DNA from: an uncultured Bifidobacterium sp.
GTDB taxonomy: Bacteria; Actinomycetota; Actinomycetes; Actinomycetales; Bifidobacteriaceae
Assembly: GCA_937876495.1 (NCBI GenBank)
Contig: CALEGL010000108.1
Coordinates: 1 to 14,015 of the forward strand
DNA length: 14,015 nucleotides
Direction of reading: 5' to 3'
The translations under genes and the position numbers were made by a program. Shown here piece after piece: positions 1-7,345 of this stretch (within the stretch, counting starts at the first letter, position 1; each line of letters starts with the position of its first letter). Under the pieces are notes generated by a model that was not told where the DNA came from, ran no database searches, and saw only the letters and a program-made list of their open reading frames with translations.

Positions 1-109
1 CCGCGTCCGTCCGATGGCGACGCCGGGAGCTCTGGGTCCTCCTCCGATGGGAGCGGACGGATATCACATCATCAGGGGTTCGGCAACCGGGCATCGTGAC
101 CTCGAAGAA

Positions 110-213
110 CAATCCCCACGCTATGCACCGAGTTATCCCCACGATGTGGATAACCGTGGGCATTACCCCCACGAACACGCCCAGAATGTGGATAACTTTT
201 TCCTTTGTTCACA
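110..213. promoter_or_regulatory. Cluster of DnaA-box-like 9-mers upstream of dnaB
   Basis: Two perfect copies of TGTGGATAA, the reverse complement of the DnaA box TTATCCACA, lie at 145-153 and 187-195, 42 bp apart in the same orientation. TTATCCCCA at 133-141 has one mismatch and faces the first perfect box across 3 nt, making an inverted pair. Weaker + strand matches are CAATCCCCA (110-118) and TTACCCCCA (163-171). TTGTTCACA (205-213) is one base from TTGTCCACA, the variant used in several GC-rich actinobacteria. DnaA binding here could regulate dnaB, titrate DnaA or act in initiation; which of these applies is inference. Confidence 0.7.
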
Positions 214-291
214 TCCGTCGGCCGGTGTGTCGTCATCGGACGCCGCGATCGGGTCCGCGGCCGGTTTCGCCGGGGGCGCCGGCGCCGGTCC

Positions 292-297
292 TATACT
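292..297 (+). promoter_or_regulatory. Possible -10 hexamer for the dnaB-murT-gatD operon
   Basis: TATACT at 292-297 matches five of six bases of TATAAT and would start RNA near 304, giving a leader of about 17 nt before the dnaB start. No convincing -35 element is seen 16-18 bp upstream, where the sequence is GC-rich. The DnaA-box cluster lies 80-180 bp upstream, suitable for regulation of this promoter. Confidence 0.4.
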
Positions 298-320
298 CGA
301 AACACGACGGAGGGGTGATC

Positions 321-1757
321 ATGGCAGAGGATGAGTCCTGGGACGGCTCCCGGCGACGCCCGCAGGCGTCGTCCGCCGGGAACGGAGAGGGCGGGGCCGT
401 GTCCTTCCCGGCTGGAAACCCCGCCTTCGACCGCGTCCCCCCGCATGACGACGAGGCGGAGATGGCCGTCCTCGGCGGCATGCTCATGAGCAAGGACGCC
501 ATTGGCGAGGTGTCGCAGACGCTGACGGCGGCCGATTTCTACCAGCCACGCAACCAGACGGTGTATCAGGCCATCATCGACCTCTTCGCCACATCGAAGC
601 CCGTCGACGTCGTCCTCGTCGCCAACGAGCTTCTCAAGGCCGGGGACCTCGACAAGATCGGCGGGGCCGACTATCTGCACAGTCTCGTGGCATCGGTGCC
701 CACCGCGGCGAACGCCACCTACTATGCGGACATCGTCCGCCAGCGCTCCATCCTGCGCAACGTCATCGCCACGGGGACGAAGATCGTGCAGCTGGGATAC
801 TCGGCCGAGGGCTCGCAGGCCGAGGACGTCGTCAACCTCGCCCAGTCCGAGGTGTACGAGATGAGCGTCGGCCGCGTGCGCCAGGACTACTCTCCTATCG
901 GATCCGTCGTCCATGACACCCTCGACCAGCTCGACAAGCTGCAGAACCACGAGATCGAACGCGGGGTCCCGACGGGCTTCCGGGACATCGACGATCTGAC
1001 GCAGGGGCTTCAGCCCGGCCAGATGATCGTCGTCGCCGGACGCCCGGCCATGGGCAAGTCCACGCTGGGAATCGACTTCGCCCGTTCGGCTGCCCTCCAC
1101 CACCACATGACCTCCATCGTCTTCTCCCTGGAGATGAGCAAGGTCGAGATCGCGCAGCGCATCATCTCCGCCGAGACGGACATCCCGCTGTCGATCCTCC
1201 GTAGGGCGGACGACATCACCCCCGATCGGTGGAGCGCCCTCAACGACTTCTGGTCGCGCCTCAAGGACGCCCCGCTGTTCATCGACGACAGCCCGAACAT
1301 GAGCCTGATGGAGATCCGCGCCAAATGCCGCCGGCTCAAGCAGACCCATGACCTGCGTCTCGTCGTCATCGACTACCTGCAGCTCATGACGTCCGGCAAG
1401 AAGGTCGAAAGTCGCCAGCAGGAGGTCTCGGAGTTCTCCCGTGCCCTCAAGCTGCTCGCCAAGGAGCTCGAGGTCCCCGTCGTCGCGCTGAGCCAGCTCA
1501 ACCGCGGCCCGGAGATGCGCAACGACCGCCGGCCGCAGCTCTCCGACCTGCGCGAGTCCGGGTCCATCGAGCAGGACGCCGACGTCGTGCTTCTCGTGCA
1601 TCGCCCCGATTTCTACGACAAGGAGGACCGCCCCGGCGAGGCCGACATCATCATGGCCAAGCACCGCAACGGCCCCACCGACACCTTCCATCTGGCGTTC
1701 GTGGGATCGACGTCGAAGTTCAAGGACATGCCGCAGGATCGGCAGCAGGGGGTGTGA
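321..1757 (+). CDS. dnaB: Replicative DNA helicase DnaB
   Basis: This is the hexameric 5'-3' helicase that unwinds DNA at the replication fork. The N-terminal DnaB domain, which binds primase and neighbouring subunits, spans roughly residues 35-135. The RecA-like helicase domain follows, with Walker A GRPAMGKST at 240-248, an SLEMS motif (H1a) shortly after, Walker B VVIDYLQLM around D351, and the SQLNRGPE and DLRESGSIEQDAD motifs near the C-terminus. The length of 478 residues is normal and there is no intein, although inteins occur in some actinobacterial DnaBs. The ATG at 321 is chosen because GGAGGGG (309-315) lies 5 nt upstream. Extending to the GTG at 96 would translate the DnaA-box region. 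murT starts 1 nt after the stop, so the two are almost certainly cotranscribed and translationally coupled. Confidence 0.97.
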   Translation: MAEDESWDGSRRRPQASSAGNGEGGAVSFPAGNPAFDRVPPHDDEAEMAVLGGMLMSKDAIGEVSQTLTAADFYQPRNQTVYQAIIDLFATSKPVDVVLVANELLKAGDLDKIGGADYLHSLVASVPTAANATYYADIVRQRSILRNVIATGTKIVQLGYSAEGSQAEDVVNLAQSEVYEMSVGRVRQDYSPIGSVVHDTLDQLDKLQNHEIERGVPTGFRDIDDLTQGLQPGQMIVVAGRPAMGKSTLGIDFARSAALHHHMTSIVFSLEMSKVEIAQRIISAETDIPLSILRRADDITPDRWSALNDFWSRLKDAPLFIDDSPNMSLMEIRAKCRRLKQTHDLRLVVIDYLQLMTSGKKVESRQQEVSEFSRALKLLAKELEVPVVALSQLNRGPEMRNDRRPQLSDLRESGSIEQDADVVLLVHRPDFYDKEDRPGEADIIMAKHRNGPTDTFHLAFVGSTSKFKDMPQDRQQGV

Positions 1758-1758
1758 C

Positions 1759-3264
1759 ATGACGGAGTCTCAGTCGTGCAAGGGCGGGAACGCCCCCGTC
1801 GTCGGACGGGGTCCGGGTTCGGACGACGCCCCGCGCGATCCGCGTCCGTGGATGTCCGCCGTCACGCCGACCGTGGGGCGTCTCGCCCGCGTTGCATCGA
1901 GGCTGCTGCGCCACGGGGGCAGCGCCTTCCCGGGCATGGTCGCCGAGCGCATCGACCCGGGTTTTCTGCCGCGTACGCTCGGACGGCTGCCATACGGCGT
2001 GGTCCTGGTCTCCGGGACGAACGGCAAGACCACGACGACCCGCATGGTGGCCTCCATGCTGTCCTCTTTGGGGCTGAGGGTGTTCACCAACCCCACGGGG
2101 TCGAACTTCACCCGTGGCGTCGCCTCGGCCCTGCTTGCCAGCGTCGGCGTCCGGGGGCGCCTTGACGCCGACGTGGCGGTGCTCGAGCTTGACGAGGCCT
2201 ACGCGGTGCGCTTCGTGCATGAGGTCCGTCCTCGTGTCACGCTGCTTCTCAACGTGCTGCGCGACCAGCTCGACCGCTTCGGGGAGATCGACAACACGGC
2301 GCGCCTTCTCGGACGCTCCGCCGCGGCCACGACCGACGCCGTCGTCCTCAACCGCGAGGATCCCCGGATCGCCGCGCTCGCCGCATCCGTCGCACCGGGC
2401 GTCGCCGTGCGGTACTTCGGGCTGGATCCCTCGCTGAGGGCGGCCTTCCCCTCCGATGACGACATGCATGCCGCAGACCTCGGGGGGTCGGCAGGCACCG
2501 CCTCCCGCTCCGTGGCGTCGGCGGACGCGTCCGGGGGCCCCTCCACCGACGCTCCCGTGACGCGGACGGGTGCCGACGCGCCCGACGCCGACGTGACGCT
2601 GCTCGCCGTGGGCGACCACAAGGCCACGTTCCGCATGGACGGAGCGGACGTGACGACGGCCGTGCGCCTCGAGGGCGTCTACAACCTCTACAACGCGGCG
2701 GCGGGGCTCGCCGCCGTCAGAGCCGTGCAGGGAATCGTCCGCGCCGACCCCTCCGCCTCCCCCCGCGCGCGGAGGGCCGCGGCGGCGGGAGCCTCCGAAC
2801 TGATGTCGGCGCTGCGCGAGGTGACGCCCGCCTTCGGCCGTGGCGAATCCATCACGGTTGCGGGGGCGCCTGTCGAGCTTCTGCTCGTGAAGAACCCCAT
2901 GGGCTTCCGACTGTCGCTGTCGTCCTTCGACCATGCCACCCATCGCACGATGATCGCCATCTGCGACGAATACGCCGACGGACGCGACATGAGCTGGCTG
3001 TGGGACGTCGACTTCATCTGCCTCAAGACCCGGGGGATCGACATGGTCTCCGGCACGCGCGCCTGGGACATGGCCCTGCGCCTCGGATACGACCAGGTTC
3101 CCGTCCGCGAGGTCGACACCGACCTCGAGCGAGCGGTCGCGGCCTTCGTCCGGTCCTCGAAAGGGGAGCCCGGGCATATCTACTGCACCTATACGGCCAT
3201 GCTGCGCATACGCGCGACGCTGGGCCGTCTCGCCAGCGTCCCCGACGCGGGCGTGGGACGCTGA
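1759..3264 (+). CDS. murT: Lipid II isoglutaminyl synthase, Mur-ligase-like subunit MurT
   Basis: MurT pairs with GatD to amidate the alpha-carboxyl of D-glutamate in lipid II, giving D-isoglutamine in peptidoglycan precursors. It has a Mur ligase P-loop GTNGKTTTT at residues 86-94, followed by LELDEAYA and LLNVLRDQLDRFGEID. The C-terminal DUF1727-type domain has NPMGF at 379-383 and ADGRDMSWLWDVDF at 406-419, the region expected to supply the Asp that completes the GatD triad. At 501 residues it is longer than typical MurT. The central segment at about 231-278 is an Asp/Ala/Ser/Thr-rich, probably disordered stretch, and no Cys occurs between residues 7 and 401, so the Cys4 zinc ribbon known in staphylococcal and pneumococcal MurT is absent. 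The ATG at 1759 has AGGGGG at 1747-1752. An internal Met at residue 32 lacks a ribosome binding site. Confidence 0.92.
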   Translation: MTESQSCKGGNAPVVGRGPGSDDAPRDPRPWMSAVTPTVGRLARVASRLLRHGGSAFPGMVAERIDPGFLPRTLGRLPYGVVLVSGTNGKTTTTRMVASMLSSLGLRVFTNPTGSNFTRGVASALLASVGVRGRLDADVAVLELDEAYAVRFVHEVRPRVTLLLNVLRDQLDRFGEIDNTARLLGRSAAATTDAVVLNREDPRIAALAASVAPGVAVRYFGLDPSLRAAFPSDDDMHAADLGGSAGTASRSVASADASGGPSTDAPVTRTGADAPDADVTLLAVGDHKATFRMDGADVTTAVRLEGVYNLYNAAAGLAAVRAVQGIVRADPSASPRARRAAAAGASELMSALREVTPAFGRGESITVAGAPVELLLVKNPMGFRLSLSSFDHATHRTMIAICDEYADGRDMSWLWDVDFICLKTRGIDMVSGTRAWDMALRLGYDQVPVREVDTDLERAVAAFVRSSKGEPGHIYCTYTAMLRIRATLGRLASVPDAGVGR

Positions 3265-3275
3265 AAGAGGAGCCG

Positions 3276-4025
3276 ATGGTCTCGACGATCGACGTCATGT
3301 CCCTGTATCCCCGGGACATGAACATCTACGGCGACTGGGGCAACGTGCTCGTCGTCCTGCGCAGGCTCGCCCTGTACGGCTATGAGCCGGTGCTCCACCG
3401 CTACAACCAGGGCGACGACTGGCCGGACCACGTCGACCTGATCCTCGGAGGCGGCGGCCAGGACAACGGGCAGAAGCTCATCACCGACGACCTGTTCCGT
3501 CGCGCCGACCTGCTGCGTGGTCTGGCGCGCGATGGCGTGCCCATGCTCATGATCTGCGGTCTGTATCAGCTGTTCGGCTCCTACTTCCAGACGGTGGACG
3601 GCACACGCCTCGAGGGCATCGGCGTGCTCGACGTCTTCACCGAAGGACGGGGACGCCGGATGATCGGCAATCTCGTCGAGCACACCGATGACTTCGGCGA
3701 CGTCATCGGCTACGAGAACCACTCGGGGCAGACCTTCCTGCGCGGCGACACGGCACCGCTGGGCCAGGTGGACATGGACGGCACCGGCAACAACGGCGAG
3801 GACCACACCGAGGGCGCCCGCGTGCACAACGTCATCGGCACCTACATGCACGGATCGGTGCTGCCGAAGAACCCCCGGCTCGCCGACCATCTCATCCGCG
3901 TGGCGGCCGAGCGTCGCTACGGGGGGTTCCGACCCGAGCAGACGTCGGCCATGCGCGCCGAGCTGGCGCGTCTTGACGGCATCGCGGCGCAGGCCCGGGC
4001 CGTGGCCGCTTCCCGTCCGCGATAG
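3276..4025 (+). CDS. gatD: Lipid II isoglutaminyl synthase, glutamine amidotransferase subunit GatD
   Basis: This class I (CobB/CobQ-like) glutaminase releases ammonia from glutamine for MurT. The start region LYPRDMNIYGDWGN is typical of GatD. The nucleophile is Cys94 in MICGLYQLFG, the same number as reported for the S. aureus enzyme, and the likely catalytic His is His192 in GTYMHGS. GYENHSGQT is also family-typical. The third catalytic residue is supplied by MurT, which fits the adjacent gene. The length is 249 residues. The ATG at 3276 is preceded by AGAGGAG (3266-3272) at a short 3-nt spacing and lies 11 nt after the murT stop. The base after Cys-Gly encodes Leu, where I would expect Gly in many homologues; this is a minor difference. 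Confidence 0.93.
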   Translation: MVSTIDVMSLYPRDMNIYGDWGNVLVVLRRLALYGYEPVLHRYNQGDDWPDHVDLILGGGGQDNGQKLITDDLFRRADLLRGLARDGVPMLMICGLYQLFGSYFQTVDGTRLEGIGVLDVFTEGRGRRMIGNLVEHTDDFGDVIGYENHSGQTFLRGDTAPLGQVDMDGTGNNGEDHTEGARVHNVIGTYMHGSVLPKNPRLADHLIRVAAERRYGGFRPEQTSAMRAELARLDGIAAQARAVAASRPR

Positions 4026-4083
4026 GTTCCGAAGTCCGCCGCGCGTCGTCCCGCGGGCTCCTCCCTGGACCCCTCCGGTGCTG

Positions 4084-4089
4084 TAGAGT
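4084..4089 (+). promoter_or_regulatory. Possible -10 hexamer for the phasin-like/UbiB pair
   Basis: TAGAGT at 4084-4089 lies 24 nt before the ATG at 4114 and would give a leader of about 20 nt containing the ribosome binding site AAGGAGG (4102-4108). A -35 element at proper spacing is not evident. A short dyad CCGCG/CGCGG (4039-4043 and 4052-4056) between gatD and this site is too weak to call a terminator. Confidence 0.3.
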
Positions 4090-4113
4090 GGGCGGTATCG
4101 TAAGGAGGCAATC

Positions 4114-4353
4114 ATGGCTGATATCGATTTCGGCGACGGTCTTCGCAAGGTGTTCCTCGCAGGTGTGGGCGCCCTCGCCACGACCGTCGAGAAGAGCCAG
4201 GAGATCGTCGACGCCCTGGTGGCCAAGGGGGAGCTCACCGTCGAGCAGGGCAAGGCGCTGAACACCGAGCTCAAGCGTCGCGCCGCCGAGTCCAAGGACG
4301 CTCCGGCCACAGGCGCCTCCGGGACGAAGGATGCGGCCGACGACGCGAAGTAG
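4114..4353 (+). CDS. Small phasin-like helical protein
   Basis: This 79-residue protein has a short hydrophobic patch (VFLAGVGALATTV, about residues 13-25), then a predicted amphipathic helix with KSQEIVDALVAKGELTVEQG, and an Ala/Lys/Asp-rich tail. The helix pattern and the phrase GELTVEQGK resemble the small phasin-family (PHA granule-associated) proteins that I recall lying next to AarF/UbiB kinase genes in Firmicutes and some Actinobacteria. The ATG has a near-ideal AAGGAGG 5 nt upstream. The next gene's only upstream ATG lies inside its 3' end, so the two are probably coupled. No polyhydroxyalkanoate synthesis gene is in the window. A membrane- or lipid-surface partner of the kinase is a more likely role than granule coating, but that is inference. 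Confidence 0.75.
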   Translation: MADIDFGDGLRKVFLAGVGALATTVEKSQEIVDALVAKGELTVEQGKALNTELKRRAAESKDAPATGASGTKDAADDAK

Positions 4354-6052
4354 CGTCCCAGGTCCGTCATCGGCGGGATCGCCGAGGACGCCACGGGGGT
4401 CGGAGACCATCGGTCTTCTGGGTGGACGGCGCCGCTCCTTCTCCGCGCGCTATCATCTCACCCGTCGCGGAGCGGCCCGCAGGCTTGTGGAGATTGCCCG
4501 CATCGCAAGCCGCTTCGACGTCGTTCACGGCCTCACCCCCGAGCGGATGAGGCTGATGTTCGAGGCCTTGGGGCCGACCTTCGTCAAGGTTGGGCAGATT
4601 CTGTCGATGCGCTCGGAGATTCTCCCGCAATCCTTCCGCCAGGAGCTGTCCAAACTCAGAGCGGATGCCGATCCCATGCCCTATGAGACCGTTGTCGCCG
4701 TCCTCGAGAAGGAGTACGGGCGTCCCATCGACGAGGTGTTCACCGATGTCGACCCCAAGCCCCTGGGATCGGCGTCATTGGCCCAGGTCCACCGAGCCAC
4801 TCTCCGGGACGGGCATGACGTCGCCGTCAAGGTCCAGAGGCCCGGCGTGCGGGAGACCATGGCCCAGGACGTGGCCATCATGCGGTCAATCGCCTCTGCG
4901 GCCGGTCATGTCGTGCGCAGCGCGCAGGTCGTCGACCTCAAGGGCGTCGTCGAGGAGCTCTGGGACACCTTCGAGTCGGAGACGGACTTCCTCGTCGAGG
5001 CGCGCAACCTCGCCGAGTTCAAGCGCTTCTGCGCCGACTACGCCTACATGGACTGTCCGAGCCCCTATCCGGATCTGTGCACCGAGCACGTCGTCGTCAT
5101 GGACTATGTGGAGGGCATCTCCGTGTCGAGGCCCGACCTTCTGACGAAGGCGGGGTACGACCTGAGGGAGATCGGCACCAAGCTCGTCGACAACTACGCC
5201 ACGCAGGTGCTGGACGCCGGTTTCTTCCACGCCGACCCGCATCCGGGCAACATCATCATCTCCGGCGGCCATATCGTCCTCATCGACCTCGGGATGACGG
5301 GTCGTCTCAACGCGCGGACGCGCTCCGTGCTGCGCGAGATGATCTTCGCCGTCGCCGCACGGGACTCGCCTCGGCTCGCCGACGGGCTTCTGCGATTCGC
5401 GGGATCCGACACCGTCGTCGCGGACTATCCGGGGTTGCTCGGCGACCTCGACGCCATCGTCGCCGAATACGGTACGGTGGACCTCTCCGAACTTGACATC
5501 GCCTCCTTCCTCACCGCGCTCACGCAGATGGCTCGTCGGCACGGCATCGAGGTCCCCGGGACGGTGACCACCGTCGGCCGCGCCCTGGTGACCCTGGAGG
5601 GTCTGCTCGACCAGTTCATCCCCGACGTGAACATGATTGACATCATCTCGAAGCACATCGCCGCATCCACGACGGCGGACAAGGCCGTCGCCGGCGAGCT
5701 CAGACGCCTCGGAACCGAAGGGCATGGGGCCATCCACGGGCTGCTGGCCGCGCTCGCGGAGACGCGCGTGGCGTCGAGGATGCTCACCCGCGGACAGCTG
5801 CGCGTCAACGTGGGACTCGTGGGCTCCGAGGAGCCGCTGCGGATCCTGTCCGACATGCTCAACCGTCTGACGATGGCCCTGATCGTCGTGGGGCTGTTCG
5901 TCGGATCCTCCATCGTCTACTTCGCGGGGATGAAGCCGGTGGTCTTCGGCATCCCCGTCATCGGCTTCATGGGGTACGTCGTGGCGTTCCTGCTGTCGGC
6001 GTGGATCGTCTTCGACATCTACTTCAAGGGGCGTCGGTCCAGGAAGCAGTAG
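4331..6052 (+). CDS. ABC1/AarF/UbiB-family atypical protein kinase-like protein
   Basis: All hallmarks of the UbiB/ADCK family are present: KxGQ (KVGQ, residues 86-89) in LGPTFVKVGQILS, an alanine-rich loop variant LGSASLAQVH at 145-154, the ATP-binding Lys167 in VAVKVQRPG, ExD at 217-219 in ETDFLVEA, the catalytic-loop Asp302 in HADPHPGN, and Asp319 in IDLG. Two C-terminal hydrophobic helices at about 513-534 and 540-560 anchor it in the membrane. Family members support ubiquinone synthesis or lipid homeostasis; the substrate here is unknown. The start is uncertain. The ATG at 4331 overlaps the phasin-like gene by 23 nt and adds about 40 unconserved, Ser/Pro/Arg-rich residues. A GTG at 4487 is the main alternative, but its ribosome binding site is poor and it would cut conserved-looking sequence. 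Confidence 0.9.
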   Translation: MRPTTRSSVPGPSSAGSPRTPRGSETIGLLGGRRRSFSARYHLTRRGAARRLVEIARIASRFDVVHGLTPERMRLMFEALGPTFVKVGQILSMRSEILPQSFRQELSKLRADADPMPYETVVAVLEKEYGRPIDEVFTDVDPKPLGSASLAQVHRATLRDGHDVAVKVQRPGVRETMAQDVAIMRSIASAAGHVVRSAQVVDLKGVVEELWDTFESETDFLVEARNLAEFKRFCADYAYMDCPSPYPDLCTEHVVVMDYVEGISVSRPDLLTKAGYDLREIGTKLVDNYATQVLDAGFFHADPHPGNIIISGGHIVLIDLGMTGRLNARTRSVLREMIFAVAARDSPRLADGLLRFAGSDTVVADYPGLLGDLDAIVAEYGTVDLSELDIASFLTALTQMARRHGIEVPGTVTTVGRALVTLEGLLDQFIPDVNMIDIISKHIAASTTADKAVAGELRRLGTEGHGAIHGLLAALAETRVASRMLTRGQLRVNVGLVGSEEPLRILSDMLNRLTMALIVVGLFVGSSIVYFAGMKPVVFGIPVIGFMGYVVAFLLSAWIVFDIYFKGRRSRKQ

Positions 6053-6061
6053 ACGACGATT

Positions 6062-6096
6062 CTCTTCGCGACTCGGGACCGCGGGTTCGCGAGGGG
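6062..6096 (+). terminator. Possible terminator hairpin after the UbiB-family gene
   Basis: CTCTTCGCGA (6062-6071) can pair with TCGCGAGGGG (6087-6096) over 10 bp including two G-U pairs, with a 15-nt loop, starting 10 nt after the stop at 6052. There is no T-tract, which is common for hairpin terminators in GC-rich actinobacteria. Function is inferred from position. Confidence 0.4.
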
Positions 6097-6218
6097 CTTC
6101 GGAGGTGGGTGCGTGGGGGCCGGCGTGAGCGATGGGAATATGGTCACGGACGGCGCATGGTCAGGGACGTCGACGATGGCCGCGTGATTGTAGGAATGAC
6201 CCTGGAGAAAGGATTGCC

Positions 6219-7283
6219 ATGAGCGGAGTTGGACGACAATCGCATGGGCGGAGCGGGTTCCTTCGGCGTGCCCTGGCGGGTGCGGCGGTGGCCGGTGGCG
6301 CGGCCGTGTGGACGGTCGCCCCGCGTCTTGCGCAGACCCGCTGGCGCGATGGTGTGCCGGAGGTGCCGCGGGCCTGGTATGCGCATCGCGGTCTTCATGA
6401 CGCCGGATCGGGGCTGACGCCCCGGTACGCGTCCGGCGGCGCCGATTACGTCGCCCTCGCGCGGAGGATGGCCGTCCAGGCCGGATACGGCGCTGGGGAA
6501 TCCCACGGCGATGCCCCCCTCGCCCCGGAGAACTCGCTGGCGGCCTTCGCCGCGGCCTGCGAGGCGGGATACGGCATCGAGCTGGATCTGCAGCTCAGCG
6601 CCGACGACCAGGTCGTCGTCGTCCACGACCCCGACCTGCGGCGCGTCGCCGCGGATCCGCGGCAGGTGGCCGATCTGACCTATGACGAGCTGTGCGGCAT
6701 CCCCCTGTTCCCCGCCCCGTCCGCAGCTGGCAATGCCGTCGCTTCGTCCGCCGCGCAGAGGAGGACATCGTCCGTCGCGAAGGCCGGCGACTTCCAGCAT
6801 GTCCCGCTGTTCTCGGATGTCCTCGGCGTCGTCGCGAGACGTGTTCCCCTAATCGTCGAATACAAGTTCACCGATAACAGGCGGTGGTCCGACCGGTGTG
6901 AACTGCTCATGGAGAAGGGCGATGCCCTGCTGTCCGCCTACGAGGGGCCCTACGTCGTGGAGTCCTTCCATCCGGGGGCCATGGGCTGGTATCGGCGCCA
7001 TCGTCCCGAGGTGAACCGGGGTCAGCTCTCATGCCGAGGCGACCTGCGGCGCGACGGCATCACCACGTGGGCGGCGGGGCTTCTCGCCTTCGACTGGGTG
7101 TCACGACCTGACTTCATCGCCTACGACTGGGTGGGGGGCGACGACCCCTCGGTGGTTCTCGCTCGGCGTCTGGGCGCCACCACGGTCTCCTGGACGGTGC
7201 GCAGTCCCGAGGAGTTGGCGACTTGCGGGTCCTGGTTCGACAGGCATATCTTTGAGGCCTTCGTCCCGCCGCAGGAGCGGTAG
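6219..7283 (+). CDS. Membrane-anchored glycerophosphodiester phosphodiesterase family protein
   Basis: GDPD enzymes hydrolyse glycerophosphodiesters to glycerol-3-phosphate and an alcohol. The catalytic set is intact: His56 in AHRG, ENS (104-106), the metal-binding pair Glu121/Asp123 in IELD, His136 in VVHDPD, and Glu214/Lys216 in VEYKF. The family-typical segment ESFHPGAMGWYRRHRPEV lies in the C-terminal half, and TTVSWTVRSPEE near the end matches the last barrel strand. The N-terminus is basic with a hydrophobic stretch at about 18-35, suggesting a membrane anchor with an external catalytic domain. The ATG at 6219 is chosen for GGAG/AAAGGA at 6204-6213; in-frame ATGs upstream lack a ribosome binding site. 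The protein has 354 residues. Between the HRG and ENS motifs is a longer insertion (about 60-100) than in simple GDPDs. The last codons lie in one arm of a long inverted repeat. Confidence 0.9.
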   Translation: MSGVGRQSHGRSGFLRRALAGAAVAGGAAVWTVAPRLAQTRWRDGVPEVPRAWYAHRGLHDAGSGLTPRYASGGADYVALARRMAVQAGYGAGESHGDAPLAPENSLAAFAAACEAGYGIELDLQLSADDQVVVVHDPDLRRVAADPRQVADLTYDELCGIPLFPAPSAAGNAVASSAAQRRTSSVAKAGDFQHVPLFSDVLGVVARRVPLIVEYKFTDNRRWSDRCELLMEKGDALLSAYEGPYVVESFHPGAMGWYRRHRPEVNRGQLSCRGDLRRDGITTWAAGLLAFDWVSRPDFIAYDWVGGDDPSVVLARRLGATTVSWTVRSPEELATCGSWFDRHIFEAFVPPQER

Positions 7284-7298
7284 CGAAGGCCTCAAAGA
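7249..7298. terminator. Long inverted repeat between convergent genes (likely bidirectional terminator)
   Basis: TCTTTGAGGCCTTCG (7249-7263) is repeated as its exact reverse complement at 7284-7298, giving a perfect 15-bp stem with a 20-nt loop. The loop can form its own CCGC/GCGG stem (7269-7272 and 7277-7280). The left arm encodes the final residues of the phosphodiesterase, whose stop is at 7281-7283. The upp gene ends at 7346 on the other strand. No T-tract follows on either strand, so termination by the hairpin alone is inferred. Confidence 0.65.
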
Positions 7299-7345
7299 CC
7301 CACCAGCGCCGGCGCCGGCGCGCGACGCCTCTGTACGCGGTTCCG

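Larger units (their letters stand above)
1..320. other. Non-coding region upstream of dnaB
   Basis: No convincing gene lies here. Frame 1 is open from the window edge to a TGA at 97-99, with a Gly/Ser-rich translation that could be the tail of an upstream gene, but 32 codons are too few to judge. The dnaB frame stays open upstream to a GTG at 96, but that stretch translates DnaA-box-like DNA and looks non-coding. The segment at about 190-214 is AT-rich compared with its surroundings. The remaining content is the DnaA-box cluster and a possible dnaB promoter, listed separately. Confidence 0.6.

Noticed and set aside
96..320. Upstream extension of the dnaB frame to a GTG at 96
   Set aside because: It would translate the DnaA-box region and the TATACT promoter-like element, has no ribosome binding site, and DnaB homology begins only after the ATG at 321.
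291..1760. Long open frame antisense to dnaB, and similar long antisense frames over murT, gatD, UbiB-family gene and ppk
   Set aside because: High GC keeps antisense frames open; the translations are Arg/Ala/Gly/Val/Asp-rich shadows without family motifs, while the sense frames carry full catalytic motif sets.
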